A DNA stretch of 64,000 bases, from positions 1 through 64,000 of the forward strand of contig WRAB01000005.1 in NCBI GenBank assembly GCA_009780435.1, given 5' to 3'. The notes below the pieces were generated by a model. The model saw nothing but the letters and a program-made list of their open reading frames with translations. It was not told the DNA's origin and made no database searches. The stretch's first letter is position 1. Each line of letters starts with the position of its first letter. Made by a program: the position numbers and the translations under genes. Shown here piece after piece: positions 7,808-16,176 of the stretch. The DNA comes from Oscillospiraceae bacterium (GTDB lineage Bacteria; Bacillota; Clostridia; Oscillospirales; Oscillospiraceae).

Positions 7808-8815
7808 TTAAGTGGTTTGCGCCACCACCCGCTCATAGGACACCTCATTCTCCGATGCCCGTCCGGCGAAGTAGTCCGAAAGATTTTGCAAAGTCGTCTC
7901 GGCAATTCCCCGGAGGGCCTCGTCGGTGAGGAAGGCTTGGTGGCTGGTAACTAAGACATTGGGTGTGGCCAAGAGGAGCTTTAGCGTATCGTCCTGGATT
8001 ACACTGCCGGATACGTCCCGGTAGAAGAAATCCTCCTCCTCCTCGTATACGTCCAGCCCTGCCGCCCCTACCTTTTCGTCTTTGATGGCCGCCAGTAGCG
8101 CCTCGCTGTCGATGAGTGCACCGCGGGAGGTATTGATAATCACGACCCCGTCCTTCATCAGGCGCAGGGTGTGACGGTTGATCATGTGATGGCTCTCCCG
8201 GGTCAAGGGGCAGTGGAGGCTGATGACATCCGATTCCCGGCAGAGTTCGGGGAGGGAGACGTATTCTACGCCATGCCGCCAGGTGGGAAAGGGATCCGAG
8301 GCCAGAACCCGCATCCCGAACCCCAGGCAGATATCAATAAACGCCTGACCGACTTTGCCTGTGCCGACAACGCCTACGGTCTTGCCCTTGAGGTCAAAGC
8401 CCATTAAGTCCTTGAGACTGAAGTTATATTCCCGCACCCGGTTATAGGCCCGGTGGATTTTCCGGTTTAGGCAGAGGAGTAGCGCCATGGCGTGCTCCGC
8501 AATGGCATGGGGGGAATAGGCCGGGACACGAAAAATTCGGAGCTTCCCCTGGGCATATTCTAAGTCTACATGATTATACCCCGCCGAGCGCAGGGCCACC
8601 GCCTCCACCCCGGTCTGCCGGAGGGCGTCAATGGCGGGGGCGTCCAAGGTGTCGCTGACAAAGGCCACCGCAGCTTTGCACCCCTGGGCCAAAATGGCCG
8701 TATCGGGATTGAGGCGGTTGTAGAAGTATTTGAGGCGGATCTCATGCCGGTCTTTCAGCAGGTCAAACCAGAGTTTATCATAGGGCTTTGCATCAAAAAA
8801 AGCGACAGATTCCAT
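7808..8815 (-). CDS. ldhA: D-lactate dehydrogenase-type 2-hydroxyacid dehydrogenase
   Basis: NADH-dependent interconversion of pyruvate and D-lactate is the likely reaction. The 335-residue protein has the dinucleotide fold GVVGTGKVGQAF, the catalytic Arg in INTSRGALID, the Glu in LDVYEEEEDFF and the His in TSHQAF, plus the substrate-site ALRSAGYNHVDL. The EEEEDFFYRD and VIQDDTL segments are typical of LdhA-like enzymes rather than of SerA or HprA. The ATG at 8815, preceded by AGGAGGG, was chosen over an upstream start because it begins at the family's first strand. The gene runs against its neighbours and looks monocistronic. Confidence 0.9.
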   Translation of the reverse strand: MESVAFFDAKPYDKLWFDLLKDRHEIRLKYFYNRLNPDTAILAQGCKAAVAFVSDTLDAPAIDALRQTGVEAVALRSAGYNHVDLEYAQGKLRIFRVPAYSPHAIAEHAMALLLCLNRKIHRAYNRVREYNFSLKDLMGFDLKGKTVGVVGTGKVGQAFIDICLGFGMRVLASDPFPTWRHGVEYVSLPELCRESDVISLHCPLTRESHHMINRHTLRLMKDGVVIINTSRGALIDSEALLAAIKDEKVGAAGLDVYEEEEDFFYRDVSGSVIQDDTLKLLLATPNVLVTSHQAFLTDEALRGIAETTLQNLSDYFAGRASENEVSYERVVAQTT

Positions 8816-8905
8816 AAGAGCACCCTCCTGACTATTACTGCGAAACAGAATAGTATGAGGATACCCCAAAAAACGAAAATTTATTGCAGAGGCGGTGATT
8901 TCGCC

Positions 8906-9217
8906 ATGCCAGGTCTATCAGAAGAAGTGTATCACGTCGTGGCCCGGGTTCCGCCGGGGAAGGTGGTCTCCTACGGGCAAATCGCCCGGCTCATCGGGCG
9001 GCCCAGGGCCGCCAGGATCGTGGGCTACGCCATGTCTAAGGCCCCGGCGGAATTGCCCAGCCACCGGGTATTGCGCAAAGACGGCAGTCTGCCGCCGGGG
9101 GATGTCTTCGGCGTCCCCGGCCTCCAACGGGCAGAATTGGAGGCGGAGGGCGTGACCTTTTTGCCAGATGGCCGGGTGGATATGACCCGGCACGGATGGA
9201 TGCAGACAAACATATGA
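8906..9217 (+). CDS. Alkyltransferase-like protein (ATL), Ser in place of catalytic Cys
   Basis: A 103-residue protein equal to the DNA-binding domain of O6-alkylguanine-DNA alkyltransferase. Helix-turn-helix residues VSYGQIARLIGRPRAAR and the Arg-finger context are present, but the active-site PCHRV is PSHRV (codons CCC AGC CAC), so alkyl transfer is impossible. ATL proteins bind O6-alkylguanine tightly and flag it for nucleotide excision repair; E. coli Atl has Trp and a Thermus ATL has Ser at this site. The frame extends upstream, but the ATG at 8906 gives the family length. It lies 13 bp before the nitroreductase and is probably co-transcribed with it. Confidence 0.88.
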   Translation: MPGLSEEVYHVVARVPPGKVVSYGQIARLIGRPRAARIVGYAMSKAPAELPSHRVLRKDGSLPPGDVFGVPGLQRAELEAEGVTFLPDGRVDMTRHGWMQTNI

Positions 9218-9230
9218 GGAGGGATTCACT

Positions 9231-9767
9231 ATGACAGTATTCGATGCAATTCAGGACAGAACCAGTTATCGGGGGAGCTATCAGAACACGGTCATTCCGA
9301 GAGAAGACCTGATTAAAATCATGGAGGCGGGCTTAGCGGCCCCGTCCGGGTGCAATACCCAGACCACAAGCCTCATCGCCGTAAACGATCCGGACTTGCT
9401 GCGCCGGCTGCACGAGGTGACCGGACTGCCCGCCGCCGCAACCGCCCCGGCCATGATCTGCGTGTTGACCCAGGCAATCGTCGCCTACAGGGACAGATGC
9501 TATAATGTCCAGGACTATTCGGCGGCCATTGAGAACATGCTGCTGGCTGCTGTCGCTCTGGGCTATGAGAGCTGCTGGTACGAGGGACAGATTACCGACG
9601 CCGATGCAATCGGCAGAAAAATGGCGGATATCTTAGGCGTCCCCGCCGACTATGAGCTGGTGTGTTTTCTGCCCGTGGGGGTTGCCGATCAGCCCGTCAA
9701 ACGGGCGAAGAAAAAGCCCTTTGGAGAAAGGGCTTGGTTCAACGGATTTCAGGCGGGAGATGATTAG
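9231..9767 (+). CDS. Nitroreductase family FMN oxidoreductase
   Basis: A 178-residue single-domain nitroreductase. FMN phosphate-binding RTSYRGSY at residues 10-17 and the AAPSGCNTQ segment near 36-44 match the family, and the later AIENMLLAAVALGYESCW is the conserved dimer and flavin-contact helix. Such proteins reduce nitroaromatics, quinones or flavins using NAD(P)H; the physiological substrate is not visible. The C-terminus KKKPFGERAWFNGF is the usual FMN-contacting tail. The ATG at 9231 has GGAGGG upstream. The next gene's GTG directly abuts this stop codon, so the three genes from the ATL protein on form a small operon. Confidence 0.87.
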   Translation: MTVFDAIQDRTSYRGSYQNTVIPREDLIKIMEAGLAAPSGCNTQTTSLIAVNDPDLLRRLHEVTGLPAAATAPAMICVLTQAIVAYRDRCYNVQDYSAAIENMLLAAVALGYESCWYEGQITDADAIGRKMADILGVPADYELVCFLPVGVADQPVKRAKKKPFGERAWFNGFQAGDD

Positions 9768-10478
9768 GTGATAGCAAAATCAAGAATAAAACAATCTATC
9801 GCTACCGTGCTCATATTCTTCTTTATCCCACTTATAAATTCCCCCATGGCAAGTGCAGACAGTTGGCCACAGCCAGAGCCCTTTTCTGTTCTCTCCGAGG
9901 ATGGAACCCGCATATTTCATGTCACTCCGGATTCTGATTGGGGGCAGACGGAAATAGATGACTGGGCAGATTTCCCGCCTACCGGGCTATACTACAATAC
10001 CGACCCTCTTACGCTTATTTATCTTGTAGAAAACCCGGGGTGGGCGCTTTGGGAACAGGATTTTATTTTTTCTCAGGATATGCAATACTTCGTTTGGGTT
10101 CCTCAGATGAATGCAGTTCAACATAATTTTCAGACCAGCGATGCGACCGCCCTTGTATTTTTTGCAAATGGCTCTGCCCAAAAAACTTATATGGTTTCCG
10201 ATCTTGTGCAAAATGCAGATGCGGTAAGCTTTAGCGTTACTACGGTGCGGTGGACAGATAGAAATGTAGAATTTGATCCGGCAACGAACCGCCTTGCCCT
10301 TGCAACGGTTGATGGCATAAGCTATCAGTTCGACATCACCAGTGGTGCAATTGTGGGACACACAGAATTCCCGTTTGAGTTTTCTTGGTTCCAACTTGCG
10401 ATTTTCATTGCGCTGGGAGTGACTGTTTTTGGCGGAGGCATCATAATTTTGGTTACAAGACGCAGACGCACCGAATAA
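9768..10478 (+). CDS. Secreted, C-terminally membrane-anchored protein of unknown function
   Basis: 236 residues. An N-terminal signal peptide (positive KSRIK, hydrophobic core about 10-24, probable cleavage after MASA) is followed by an extracytoplasmic domain rich in aromatic and acidic residues, then one membrane segment near 212-231 and a stop-transfer tail RRRRTE. The extracellular part, with alternating FDPATNRLALATVDG-like strands, looks beta-rich, but I recognise no family. The start is GTG at 9768, immediately after the nitroreductase TAG, with GGGAG ten bases ahead. Codon use is AT-richer than the nitroreductase. Type I membrane topology is inferred from the two hydrophobic ends. 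Confidence 0.6.
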   Translation: MIAKSRIKQSIATVLIFFFIPLINSPMASADSWPQPEPFSVLSEDGTRIFHVTPDSDWGQTEIDDWADFPPTGLYYNTDPLTLIYLVENPGWALWEQDFIFSQDMQYFVWVPQMNAVQHNFQTSDATALVFFANGSAQKTYMVSDLVQNADAVSFSVTTVRWTDRNVEFDPATNRLALATVDGISYQFDITSGAIVGHTEFPFEFSWFQLAIFIALGVTVFGGGIIILVTRRRRTE

Positions 10479-10514
10479 GAAGTGGATGGCTTTGACTGCA
10501 AACGGCTACCCACC

Positions 10515-11537
10515 CTACGTCGGGAAATGTTCCGCCGGGAACTGGGCCATTCCCCGTGCGGATTTGCCGCTTTCGTCTAAGAACTTCACCATCATACACT
10601 CCGCCGGGGCGTCTACGGGGAAGGTGATCCCGTGGGGGGCGATGGGTTCGTATCCGAAGCGGGGGTAGTAGTCTGCGTGGCCCACTAGGACGGAGAGGGG
10701 GAACCCCAGAGACTTCGCCACGGTGTGGCCCCGCTCAATCAGTGCGCTGCCGATGCCTTGACGCATATGAATCGGCAAAACGGAGACCGGCCCTAAGATC
10801 ACACCGGCGTGGTCGCCGATTTTGAGTTCGGTGAAGATACTGTGCCCCACGATCTCACCGTCCAGCTCCGCCACCAGGGACAGTGCGGGGAGAAACCCCT
10901 CCCGTTTTCGGAGCCGTTCCACCATGTCCTGCTCGTCCCCGTCGGCGTGTTCCATTTCGGCGAAGGCGGCCTTGGTCAGAGCGTATACGGCGGCGTAGTC
11001 GGCGGGGGTTTCCTGCCGGATGGTGAGGGGGGTCTCCTTGCGCAGGATCGTCATGGGGTATTCGATGTCGCCCAGAGGGAATGTGCGCTCATCGACGACT
11101 TTATAACCGTGATTTAGATAAAACTGGCGGGCTCGTGTATTGGCCGTCAATACGTCCAGCACAAAATACGTATATCCCATAGCGGTCAGCGCCTGTTCCG
11201 TCTTTGCGAACAGGCGGTGGCCGATTCCTTTCCCGATGTAGTCTTGATGCAGGTAGATGGCCGAAATCTCGCCGTCGTCCTCGTATCCTTTGGTGAAAGA
11301 CGTGCCAAATACGGTGACGCCAATGAGCAGATCGCCGTCCAACATCATCAAAAAACGGGCGAGATTCTCGTCATATCGCTTACACAGCGCCTCGTGGCGG
11401 GATTCGACGGACATGGTATTCAGATAGTCGTCCGAGACGATGGTGCGGTATGTCCTGCGCCAGCAGTCGTCTAAAAATGCGGCAATCCGGTATAGGTCGT
11501 CCCGCTGGGCGGGCTGAAATCGGATGGTATTGTCCAT
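10515..11537 (-). CDS. Tandem GNAT acetyltransferase (two domains)
   Basis: 340 residues containing two GNAT folds. Domain 1 (about 1-165) has the acetyl-CoA-binding pattern LHQDYIGKGIGHRLF; domain 2 (about 170-325) has VLPIHMRQGIGSALI and then VLVGHADYYPRFGYEP, typical of the YhbS-like branch. Each domain alone matches a normal-sized N-acetyltransferase, so this is a fusion or tandem duplication of two different GNAT types. Substrates are unknown. The ATG at 11537 lies 19 bp downstream of the YlmH-like gene's stop, so the two are probably co-transcribed on the minus strand. Confidence 0.85.
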   Translation of the reverse strand: MDNTIRFQPAQRDDLYRIAAFLDDCWRRTYRTIVSDDYLNTMSVESRHEALCKRYDENLARFLMMLDGDLLIGVTVFGTSFTKGYEDDGEISAIYLHQDYIGKGIGHRLFAKTEQALTAMGYTYFVLDVLTANTRARQFYLNHGYKVVDERTFPLGDIEYPMTILRKETPLTIRQETPADYAAVYALTKAAFAEMEHADGDEQDMVERLRKREGFLPALSLVAELDGEIVGHSIFTELKIGDHAGVILGPVSVLPIHMRQGIGSALIERGHTVAKSLGFPLSVLVGHADYYPRFGYEPIAPHGITFPVDAPAECMMVKFLDESGKSARGMAQFPAEHFPT

Positions 11538-11556
11538 TTTAGCGCCTCTCTAATTT

Positions 11557-12300
11557 CTATAGGTATTTTTCCACCGTTACAAAGGTGCGGTCTTTCCGAG
11601 ATTTGCCGCCCAGCTCTGCGAGATGGGCCTTGCCGTGGCCCCGGAGGGAGAAGACATCCCCCGGTGCCAATAGCGTAGCGGGTTTTTGGCAGATCGCATA
11701 GTTGAGGGAGACCAGTCCTGTAGCGATGGCCTCGGCGGCCTTGTCTCGAGAGAGGCGGAACGTCCCGGCCAGGAGTACATCTAGGCGCAGGCTGGATGCT
11801 GTGAAAGAGACGAGCTCCCGCTGCCGCTCCGGCATAGGAACATGGACGAGGGGGATCTCCGTCACTTTGGCACCGCCTCTGCCCACATGGGTCAGTTCTC
11901 TTGCGATGTGATCCGCCACAGTGGACAGGCAAAAGAACCAGGCCTCCTCTCCCTGGGTATAGATATCCCCCAGGCTCCACCGGGCGATACCCAGTCCCAA
12001 CAGACTGCCCAGAATATCCCGATGGACCGGCTGGGCGAAGCGGCACAGGACGTGGAAAGCGGTCAGGTAGTCCTGGGGATCGAAGTCTGCGGGGGAGAGA
12101 TACTCCGGCAGGAAAAAAGCCGCTTGCCGCTCACAATCCGCCCCGCCGCCGGAGCTGTACAAACTGGAGGACAGGTGGGGGATCGTTTTTAATGTATATT
12201 GTTCCGCTGGGGTGAGGAAGTTCGTGTGGGTCACGATGCCTTGAGCGGCACTCCGTTGCCACAGGTCCTCCGCCCGGCGGATCAGGTCTTGGTCACGCAT
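11557..12300 (-). CDS. ylmH: YlmH-like S4-domain RNA-binding protein
   Basis: 247 residues. The N-terminal two thirds match the YlmH family (Asp-rich start, RQAAFFLPEY, DFLGSLLGLG-like DILGSLLGLGIAR), and residues about 172-230 are an S4 RNA-binding domain (LRLDVLLAGTFRLSRDKA and GDVFSLRGHGKA). YlmH-type proteins have been linked to stalled large ribosomal subunits and to cell division genes. In Bacillus and many Clostridia the gene sits between ftsZ, sepF and divIVA; here it is detached from that cluster and paired with an acetyltransferase. The ATG at 12300 is the natural start, as nothing in frame upstream resembles the family. Confidence 0.85.
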   Translation of the reverse strand: MRDQDLIRRAEDLWQRSAAQGIVTHTNFLTPAEQYTLKTIPHLSSSLYSSGGGADCERQAAFFLPEYLSPADFDPQDYLTAFHVLCRFAQPVHRDILGSLLGLGIARWSLGDIYTQGEEAWFFCLSTVADHIARELTHVGRGGAKVTEIPLVHVPMPERQRELVSFTASSLRLDVLLAGTFRLSRDKAAEAIATGLVSLNYAICQKPATLLAPGDVFSLRGHGKAHLAELGGKSRKDRTFVTVEKYL

Positions 12301-12391
12301 GGTGTTGGCTCACTTTACTAGTATAATCTCTTCCAGTTTAGCAATGCAGGCTGTTTCTGTCAAACAAATGTGATTGTTCCGGTGCAGCGCT

Positions 12392-12865
12392 TTAGACGAT
12401 CTCTTGAACAAATTCATCCATGCGTTCCTTTGAAATCTGAAACTTACTGAAATCCCCCTTTGTAACGGCTTTTATGATCGTCTTATCCAAAAAAGTCATC
12501 TGTTCCAACCGGGCTTCACTTCCGAATGTTTGTATCGTTTTTACATGATGTAACAGTGCAGATGGAAAATTTGTATGTAGAACCTCATCTGCCTGCTCGG
12601 ACAGCGCACAACAGAGAAATATACCGACCCTCTTTTTGCACAATAGATCAAGATTGCTTTCGCAGAATCCACGTAGATTTTTTGAGACCTTGCTTACGTA
12701 TACCGATCCCCCAATGATAATTGTGTCGAAGCGATTCAGTTCCATTTGTCCGGAGGCTTTGTTGATGTCAATCAACGTTACATCTCCCGGCAAGTTGGTT
12801 TTTAAATAGTTGGCGCAGTCTGCGGTACATCCATATTTGCTGGCATAAATAATCAGTGTTTTCAT
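12392..12865 (-). CDS. Flavodoxin-domain protein
   Basis: 157 residues beginning with MKTLIIYASKYGCTADCA, the FMN phosphate loop of the flavodoxin-like fold (T/S-x-T-G-x-T variant), then FDTIIIGGSVYVSKVSK and KKRVGIFLCCA, which match the HemG/flavodoxin_5 branch used in menaquinone-dependent protoporphyrinogen oxidase and related proteins. No haem genes are nearby, so a general electron carrier or oxidoreductase is as likely. The codon use is AT-rich compared with flanking genes. The ATG at 12865 is preceded by a weak GAGGGGTAG site. Monocistronic by position. Confidence 0.8.
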   Translation of the reverse strand: MKTLIIYASKYGCTADCANYLKTNLPGDVTLIDINKASGQMELNRFDTIIIGGSVYVSKVSKNLRGFCESNLDLLCKKRVGIFLCCALSEQADEVLHTNFPSALLHHVKTIQTFGSEARLEQMTFLDKTIIKAVTKGDFSKFQISKERMDEFVQEIV

Positions 12866-13114
12866 TGTCCTACCCCTCTACAGCAATAATTTTTTTCTCA
12901 TACGCACACGCTCCATAAGCGAATTAAAACAAACATCTATCCACAGCCTCGGAGACCATTCTATCATAGAGCAACACATGCTTCAATTAACTTCGGAAAG
13001 AACCCGTTTGTTTTAAAATTTCTCGCAGAACAAGTTTTTCGCTGAAATGATATATGATATAATATATGGTACAATAAAATGATGTTTACAAAGGCATGTG
13101 GGGGGCGGTCTTAA

Positions 13115-13921
13115 ATGACGAGAGATGAAATTATATTGTGTGCAGAGAAATTTACGGAAACTTTTCTTGGCAACTATATCTCTGCGGAAGTTGCCATAGC
13201 TCCAGAATATGTAGGAATGCAACTATATGATCCCCCTATATTTGCATTTGGTTCCGCAGATGACGACCTCTATATAAAATACAAATCCCCCAATATTATT
13301 GGCGGTCATTTTTTAGCGCCTTCTGAATGGTTGCCGACGGCGAAAACGGTTATATCATTCTTCGTTCCGTATACGGAACAAATCAAATCGGCCAATGCCC
13401 AAGATGATCATTGGCCGGCGAATGAGTGGCTGCATGGGAGATATGAAGGCCAGCTGTTTTTAAAAGAACTCTCCACGTACATACAAAACATGTTGCTAGA
13501 TGCAGGATATGTGAGCACAGTTCCCGCTTTGGATCCGCGATATGGCGTTGATGGCGTTACATCAAATTGGTCTGAGCGCCATGTAGCCTTTGCGTGCGGA
13601 CTGGGGACATTCGGACTCTCTAAAGGAATCATTACGAAAAGAGGGATGTGTGGAAGGTTAGGGAGTGTTTTAACGGAGTGGAATCTGCCAACGGATACGA
13701 GGCCTTATAGAGATACTTACGAATACTGTACAATGTGCGGCGCCTGTGTACTACGCTGTCCTGTGCAAGCAATATCCCAGACAGAGGGGAAAGCGCAGTT
13801 GCCCTGTTCTGATTTCCTAGACAAAGTGCGCGAGAAAAACAGCCCTAGATACGGTTGCGGGAAGTGCCAAGTCAACGTACCATGTGAAAGTGAAATACCC
13901 GTGTCGCCGTGTGTTTCTTAA
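13115..13921 (+). CDS. QueG-like 4Fe-4S protein (epoxyqueuosine reductase-like)
   Basis: 268 residues. The C-terminal ferredoxin-like part has one complete cluster motif CTMCGACVLRCP (about 205-216) and additional Cys in CGKCQVNVPCESEIP, the two-cluster arrangement of the epoxyqueuosine reductase family. The N-terminal region holds ACGLGTFGLSKGIITKRG, the corrinoid-site-like loop of QueG relatives. It is shorter than true QueG (about 380 residues), lacks its C-terminal HEAT repeats, and no other queuosine gene is near, so the substrate is uncertain. AT-rich codon use suggests transfer. A TATAAT-rich stretch at 13050-13075 is the probable promoter region, and the ATG has GGGGGG upstream. Confidence 0.75.
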   Translation: MTRDEIILCAEKFTETFLGNYISAEVAIAPEYVGMQLYDPPIFAFGSADDDLYIKYKSPNIIGGHFLAPSEWLPTAKTVISFFVPYTEQIKSANAQDDHWPANEWLHGRYEGQLFLKELSTYIQNMLLDAGYVSTVPALDPRYGVDGVTSNWSERHVAFACGLGTFGLSKGIITKRGMCGRLGSVLTEWNLPTDTRPYRDTYEYCTMCGACVLRCPVQAISQTEGKAQLPCSDFLDKVREKNSPRYGCGKCQVNVPCESEIPVSPCVS

Positions 13922-13930
13922 TATAGTCAT

Positions 13931-14079
13931 TTAACTTTAAAAACAGTTTTACTGTTTTTAAGTTTGGCAAGCATAGCTTGCCATGCGGCATATGCCGCAA
14001 CATGATGTATCGCGGCGACTAACTGGCGCTATGCGCCGAGCAGGCCAGCGCCTCAAAAGCGAGACGCTTTTGAAGTTAA
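13931..14079. repeat. Array of five consecutive perfect hairpins
   Basis: Five short-loop inverted repeats follow one another: TAAAAACAGT / ACTGTTTTTA (13938-13960), TGGCAAGC / GCTTGCCA (13965-13983), TGCGGCA / TGCCGCA (13984-13999), GGCGC / GCGCC (14025-14037) and TCAAAAGCG / CGCTTTTGA (14053-14073). The outermost TTAACTT (13931-13937) is complementary to AAGTTAA (14073-14079), so the whole can close as a branched structure. It lies between the QueG-like gene and the S10 promoter. No protein is encoded. Loops are 2-3 bases, and there is no shared direct repeat, so it is not a CRISPR array. Confidence 0.75.
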
Positions 14080-14143
14080 TCTAGTATAAAAAGCAGGGAA
14101 CGGGCCAAAACAAAAAAATTCACCTCAAATTACAAAATAGGGA

Positions 14144-14172
14144 TTGACATCCCCTCGGGAATTTGTTATTCT
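14144..14172 (+). promoter_or_regulatory. Strong sigma-A promoter of the S10-spc-alpha operon
   Basis: A perfect -35 TTGACA (14144-14149) and -10 TATTCT (14167-14172) are separated by 17 bases, 300 bp before rpsJ. No other good promoter is seen between here and rpsJ, so this is the likely start of the ribosomal superoperon. Confidence 0.8.
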
Positions 14173-14179
14173 ATCAAAG

Positions 14180-14473
14180 CGTCTAATTGGGCAAGGTATG
14201 TCCATTTGATGTAGAAAATGCGATGAAGCGGGAGATTGCTCGGCATAGCGCCGGGGTCACTTCCGTGGAGTATGTCCGAGAATCGGGCGGCTGAGTGACT
14301 GTTCACCGGGGTATATCGCCCGGTCAGAGTTGGAACCGGCTCCAAATTGCCGGTTTGATTTTTGCACCGAGAATGATACGCACGGAATGGTGGACAGAAT
14401 TTTCTCAGGCCGTACGGAAAGCGCGGGGGCGATCCCCAAATTTTACGTGCGTTATGAAGGAGGCACAACCAAA
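14180..14473 (+). promoter_or_regulatory. Long structured 5' leader of the ribosomal operon
   Basis: About 295 nt of transcribed, apparently non-coding leader before rpsJ. It includes possible stems such as AACCGG / CCGGTT (14333-14354) around a TTGGAACCGGCTCC segment. A leader of this size in front of rpsJ is compatible with autogenous control by a ribosomal protein (L4 does this in gamma-proteobacteria), but no known leader class could be confirmed by eye. Confidence 0.45.
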
Positions 14474-14788
14474 ATGGCAGCAACAAAGAAAATGATTCGC
14501 ATCAGATTAAAAGCCTACGATCACCAACTCATCGACCAGGCGGCAGAACGGATTGTGGAGACGGCCAAGCGTTCCAACGCGAAAGTATCCGGTCCCATCC
14601 CCCTGCCCACGAAGAAAGAAATTATCACCATTCTGCGGGCTGTCCACAAGTACAAAGACAGCAGGGAGCAGTTTGAGCGCCGCACCCATAAGCGGCTCAT
14701 CGACATCTTGAGCCCGACCCAGAAGACTGTTGAGTCCCTCATGAGCCTGGAGATTCCGGCGGGTGTAGAGATTGAGATTAAATTGTAA
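14474..14788 (+). CDS. rpsJ: 30S ribosomal protein S10
   Basis: First gene of the operon, 104 residues; a component of the 30S head and, as NusE, of the antitermination complex with Nus[18 protein letters not shown] and the central [13 protein letters not shown] and [10 protein letters not shown] loops are diagnostic. The frame is open upstream from 14330, but the ATG at 14474 follows GAAGGAGG and starts at the family N-terminus with a short MAAT extension. rpsL, rpsG, fusA and tuf, which precede rpsJ in many Firmicutes, are not upstream here. Confidence 0.97.
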   Translation: MAATKKMIRIRLKAYDHQLIDQAAERIVETAKRSNAKVSGPIPLPTKKEIITILRAVHKYKDSREQFERRTHKRLIDILSPTQKTVESLMSLEIPAGVEIEIKL

Positions 14789-14891
14789 TTGACACGCCTT
14801 GGCGTGTTGAGAAGGTCATGTTGGTGGAGCAAAACCCCATCAACCAATAACCGGGCCCGGTATCGGGCCGAATAAGGAGGAAATGAGCACC

Positions 14892-15530
14892 ATGAAGAAG
14901 GCCATCATCGGCAAAAAGGTCGGCATGACGCAGATCTTCGATGAAGTGGGGAAAGTTGTTCCCGTGACCGTCATTGAGGCGGGTCCCTGCGTTATCGTCC
15001 AGAAGAAGACAGAGGAAAAAGAGGGATACACGTCCGTCCAACTCGGATTTGAAGACGTAAAAGAAAAAAGACTCACAAACCCTGAAAAAGGCCACCTGGA
15101 AAAGGCCGGTGTCTCCATGAAGAAGCATCTGAAAGAGTTCCGCTTAGAGGACACAGAGAGTTTAAACGTCGGCGACGAGATCAAAGCCGATACGTTTGAA
15201 GAGGGCGACAAGATTGACGTGATCGGCATCTCCCGAGGTAAGGGCTTTGCCGGTGTCATCAAGCGCCACAATGCATCCCGTGGCAGAATGAGCCACGGCG
15301 GTGGGCCGGTTCACCGGCACGCAGGTTCCATGGGCGCAGGCACCAGCCCCGGCAAGATATTCAAGGGCAAGATCGGCGCGGGACATATGGGTGTCGAACA
15401 GGTCACCGTCCAGAATCTGGATGTGGTAAAAGTAGACCCAGCACTAAACCTCATCGCGGTGAGAGGCGCTGTCCCCGGCCCGAAAGGCGGCATCGTCTAT
15501 CTCAAGAGCACCGTGAAGAATAACGGCTAG
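14892..15530 (+). CDS. rplC: 50S ribosomal protein L3
   Basis: L3 binds 23S rRNA near the peptidyl transferase centre and initiates 50S assembly. 212 residues from [16 protein letters not shown], with the conserved extension loop [16 protein letters not shown] (residues about 135-150) that reaches toward the catalytic site. Two ATGs compete: 14883 lies only two bases after AAGGAGG, whereas 14892 has an 11-base gap and starts at the family's N-terminus, so 14892 is preferred. 103 bp separate it from rpsJ. Confidence 0.95.
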   Translation: MKKAIIGKKVGMTQIFDEVGKVVPVTVIEAGPCVIVQKKTEEKEGYTSVQLGFEDVKEKRLTNPEKGHLEKAGVSMKKHLKEFRLEDTESLNVGDEIKADTFEEGDKIDVIGISRGKGFAGVIKRHNASRGRMSHGGGPVHRHAGSMGAGTSPGKIFKGKIGAGHMGVEQVTVQNLDVVKVDPALNLIAVRGAVPGPKGGIVYLKSTVKNNG

Positions 15531-15549
15531 GAAAGGAGAGTAAAAGAGA

Positions 15550-16176
15550 ATGCCTACAGCAAACGTATACAACATGGCGGGCGAGAAAGTCGGTCAGATT
15601 GAACTCTCCGAGGCCATTTTCGGCACCGAGCCAAACCCGGCGGTTATGCACGAAGCCGTGAAGAACCACTTGGCCAATCGGCGGCAAGGCACCCAGAGCA
15701 CGCTGACCCGGGCCGAGGTATCCGGCGGCGGCAGAAAGCCCTGGCGGCAAAAAGGTACGGGCAGAGCCCGGGCCGGCACCACCAGAGCCCCCCACTGGAC
15801 CCACGGCGGCGTGGCCTTCGCCCCCAAGCCGAGGGACTACAGCTACAGCTTAAATAGGAAGGTCAAGCGCCTAGCTCTAAAAAGCGCCCTGTCCGTAAAA
15901 GCAAACGAGACCGCCATCTACGTCATTGATGACCTAAAACTGGATGAGATCAAGACAAAGGCCATGAAGGCTCTGTTGGAAAATCTCGAACTGGGCGGCA
16001 AAAAAGCTATGATCATTACCCCGGAGCGCAATGAGAATGTCTACAAGAGTTCCCGGAACCTCCCCGGCGTATCCGTCACTTTCGGGACAATTTTAACCGC
16101 CTATGACGTACTAAACGCCCGCGCCCTGGTAATTGATCAGGCCGCACTGAAACAGATTGAGGAGGTGTTCGCCTGA
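15550..16176 (+). CDS. rplD: 50S ribosomal protein L4
   Basis: 208 residues. L4 lines the exit tunnel constriction with its long loop, seen here as GGGRKPWRQKGTGRARAG (about 58-75), and the globular part carries KLDEIKTKAMKALLENL. In some bacteria L4 is also the translational and transcriptional repressor of its operon, which would fit the long leader upstream of rpsJ, though this is not shown for Clostridia here. ATG at 15550 after AGGAGAG; its TGA shares one base with the rplW ATG, giving tight coupling. Confidence 0.96.
   Translation: MPTANVYNMAGEKVGQIELSEAIFGTEPNPAVMHEAVKNHLANRRQGTQSTLTRAEVSGGGRKPWRQKGTGRARAGTTRAPHWTHGGVAFAPKPRDYSYSLNRKVKRLALKSALSVKANETAIYVIDDLKLDEIKTKAMKALLENLELGGKKAMIITPERNENVYKSSRNLPGVSVTFGTILTAYDVLNARALVIDQAALKQIEEVFA

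Noticed and set aside
9768..10478. Sortase-anchored surface protein
   Set aside because: The C-terminus has a membrane segment and positive tail, but no LPxTG-type motif precedes it, so only a plain transmembrane anchor is supported.
13931..14079. CRISPR array at the hairpin cluster
   Set aside because: The stems are all different sequences with no direct repeat or uniform spacer; only local inverted repeats are present. The same applies to 27294-27445.
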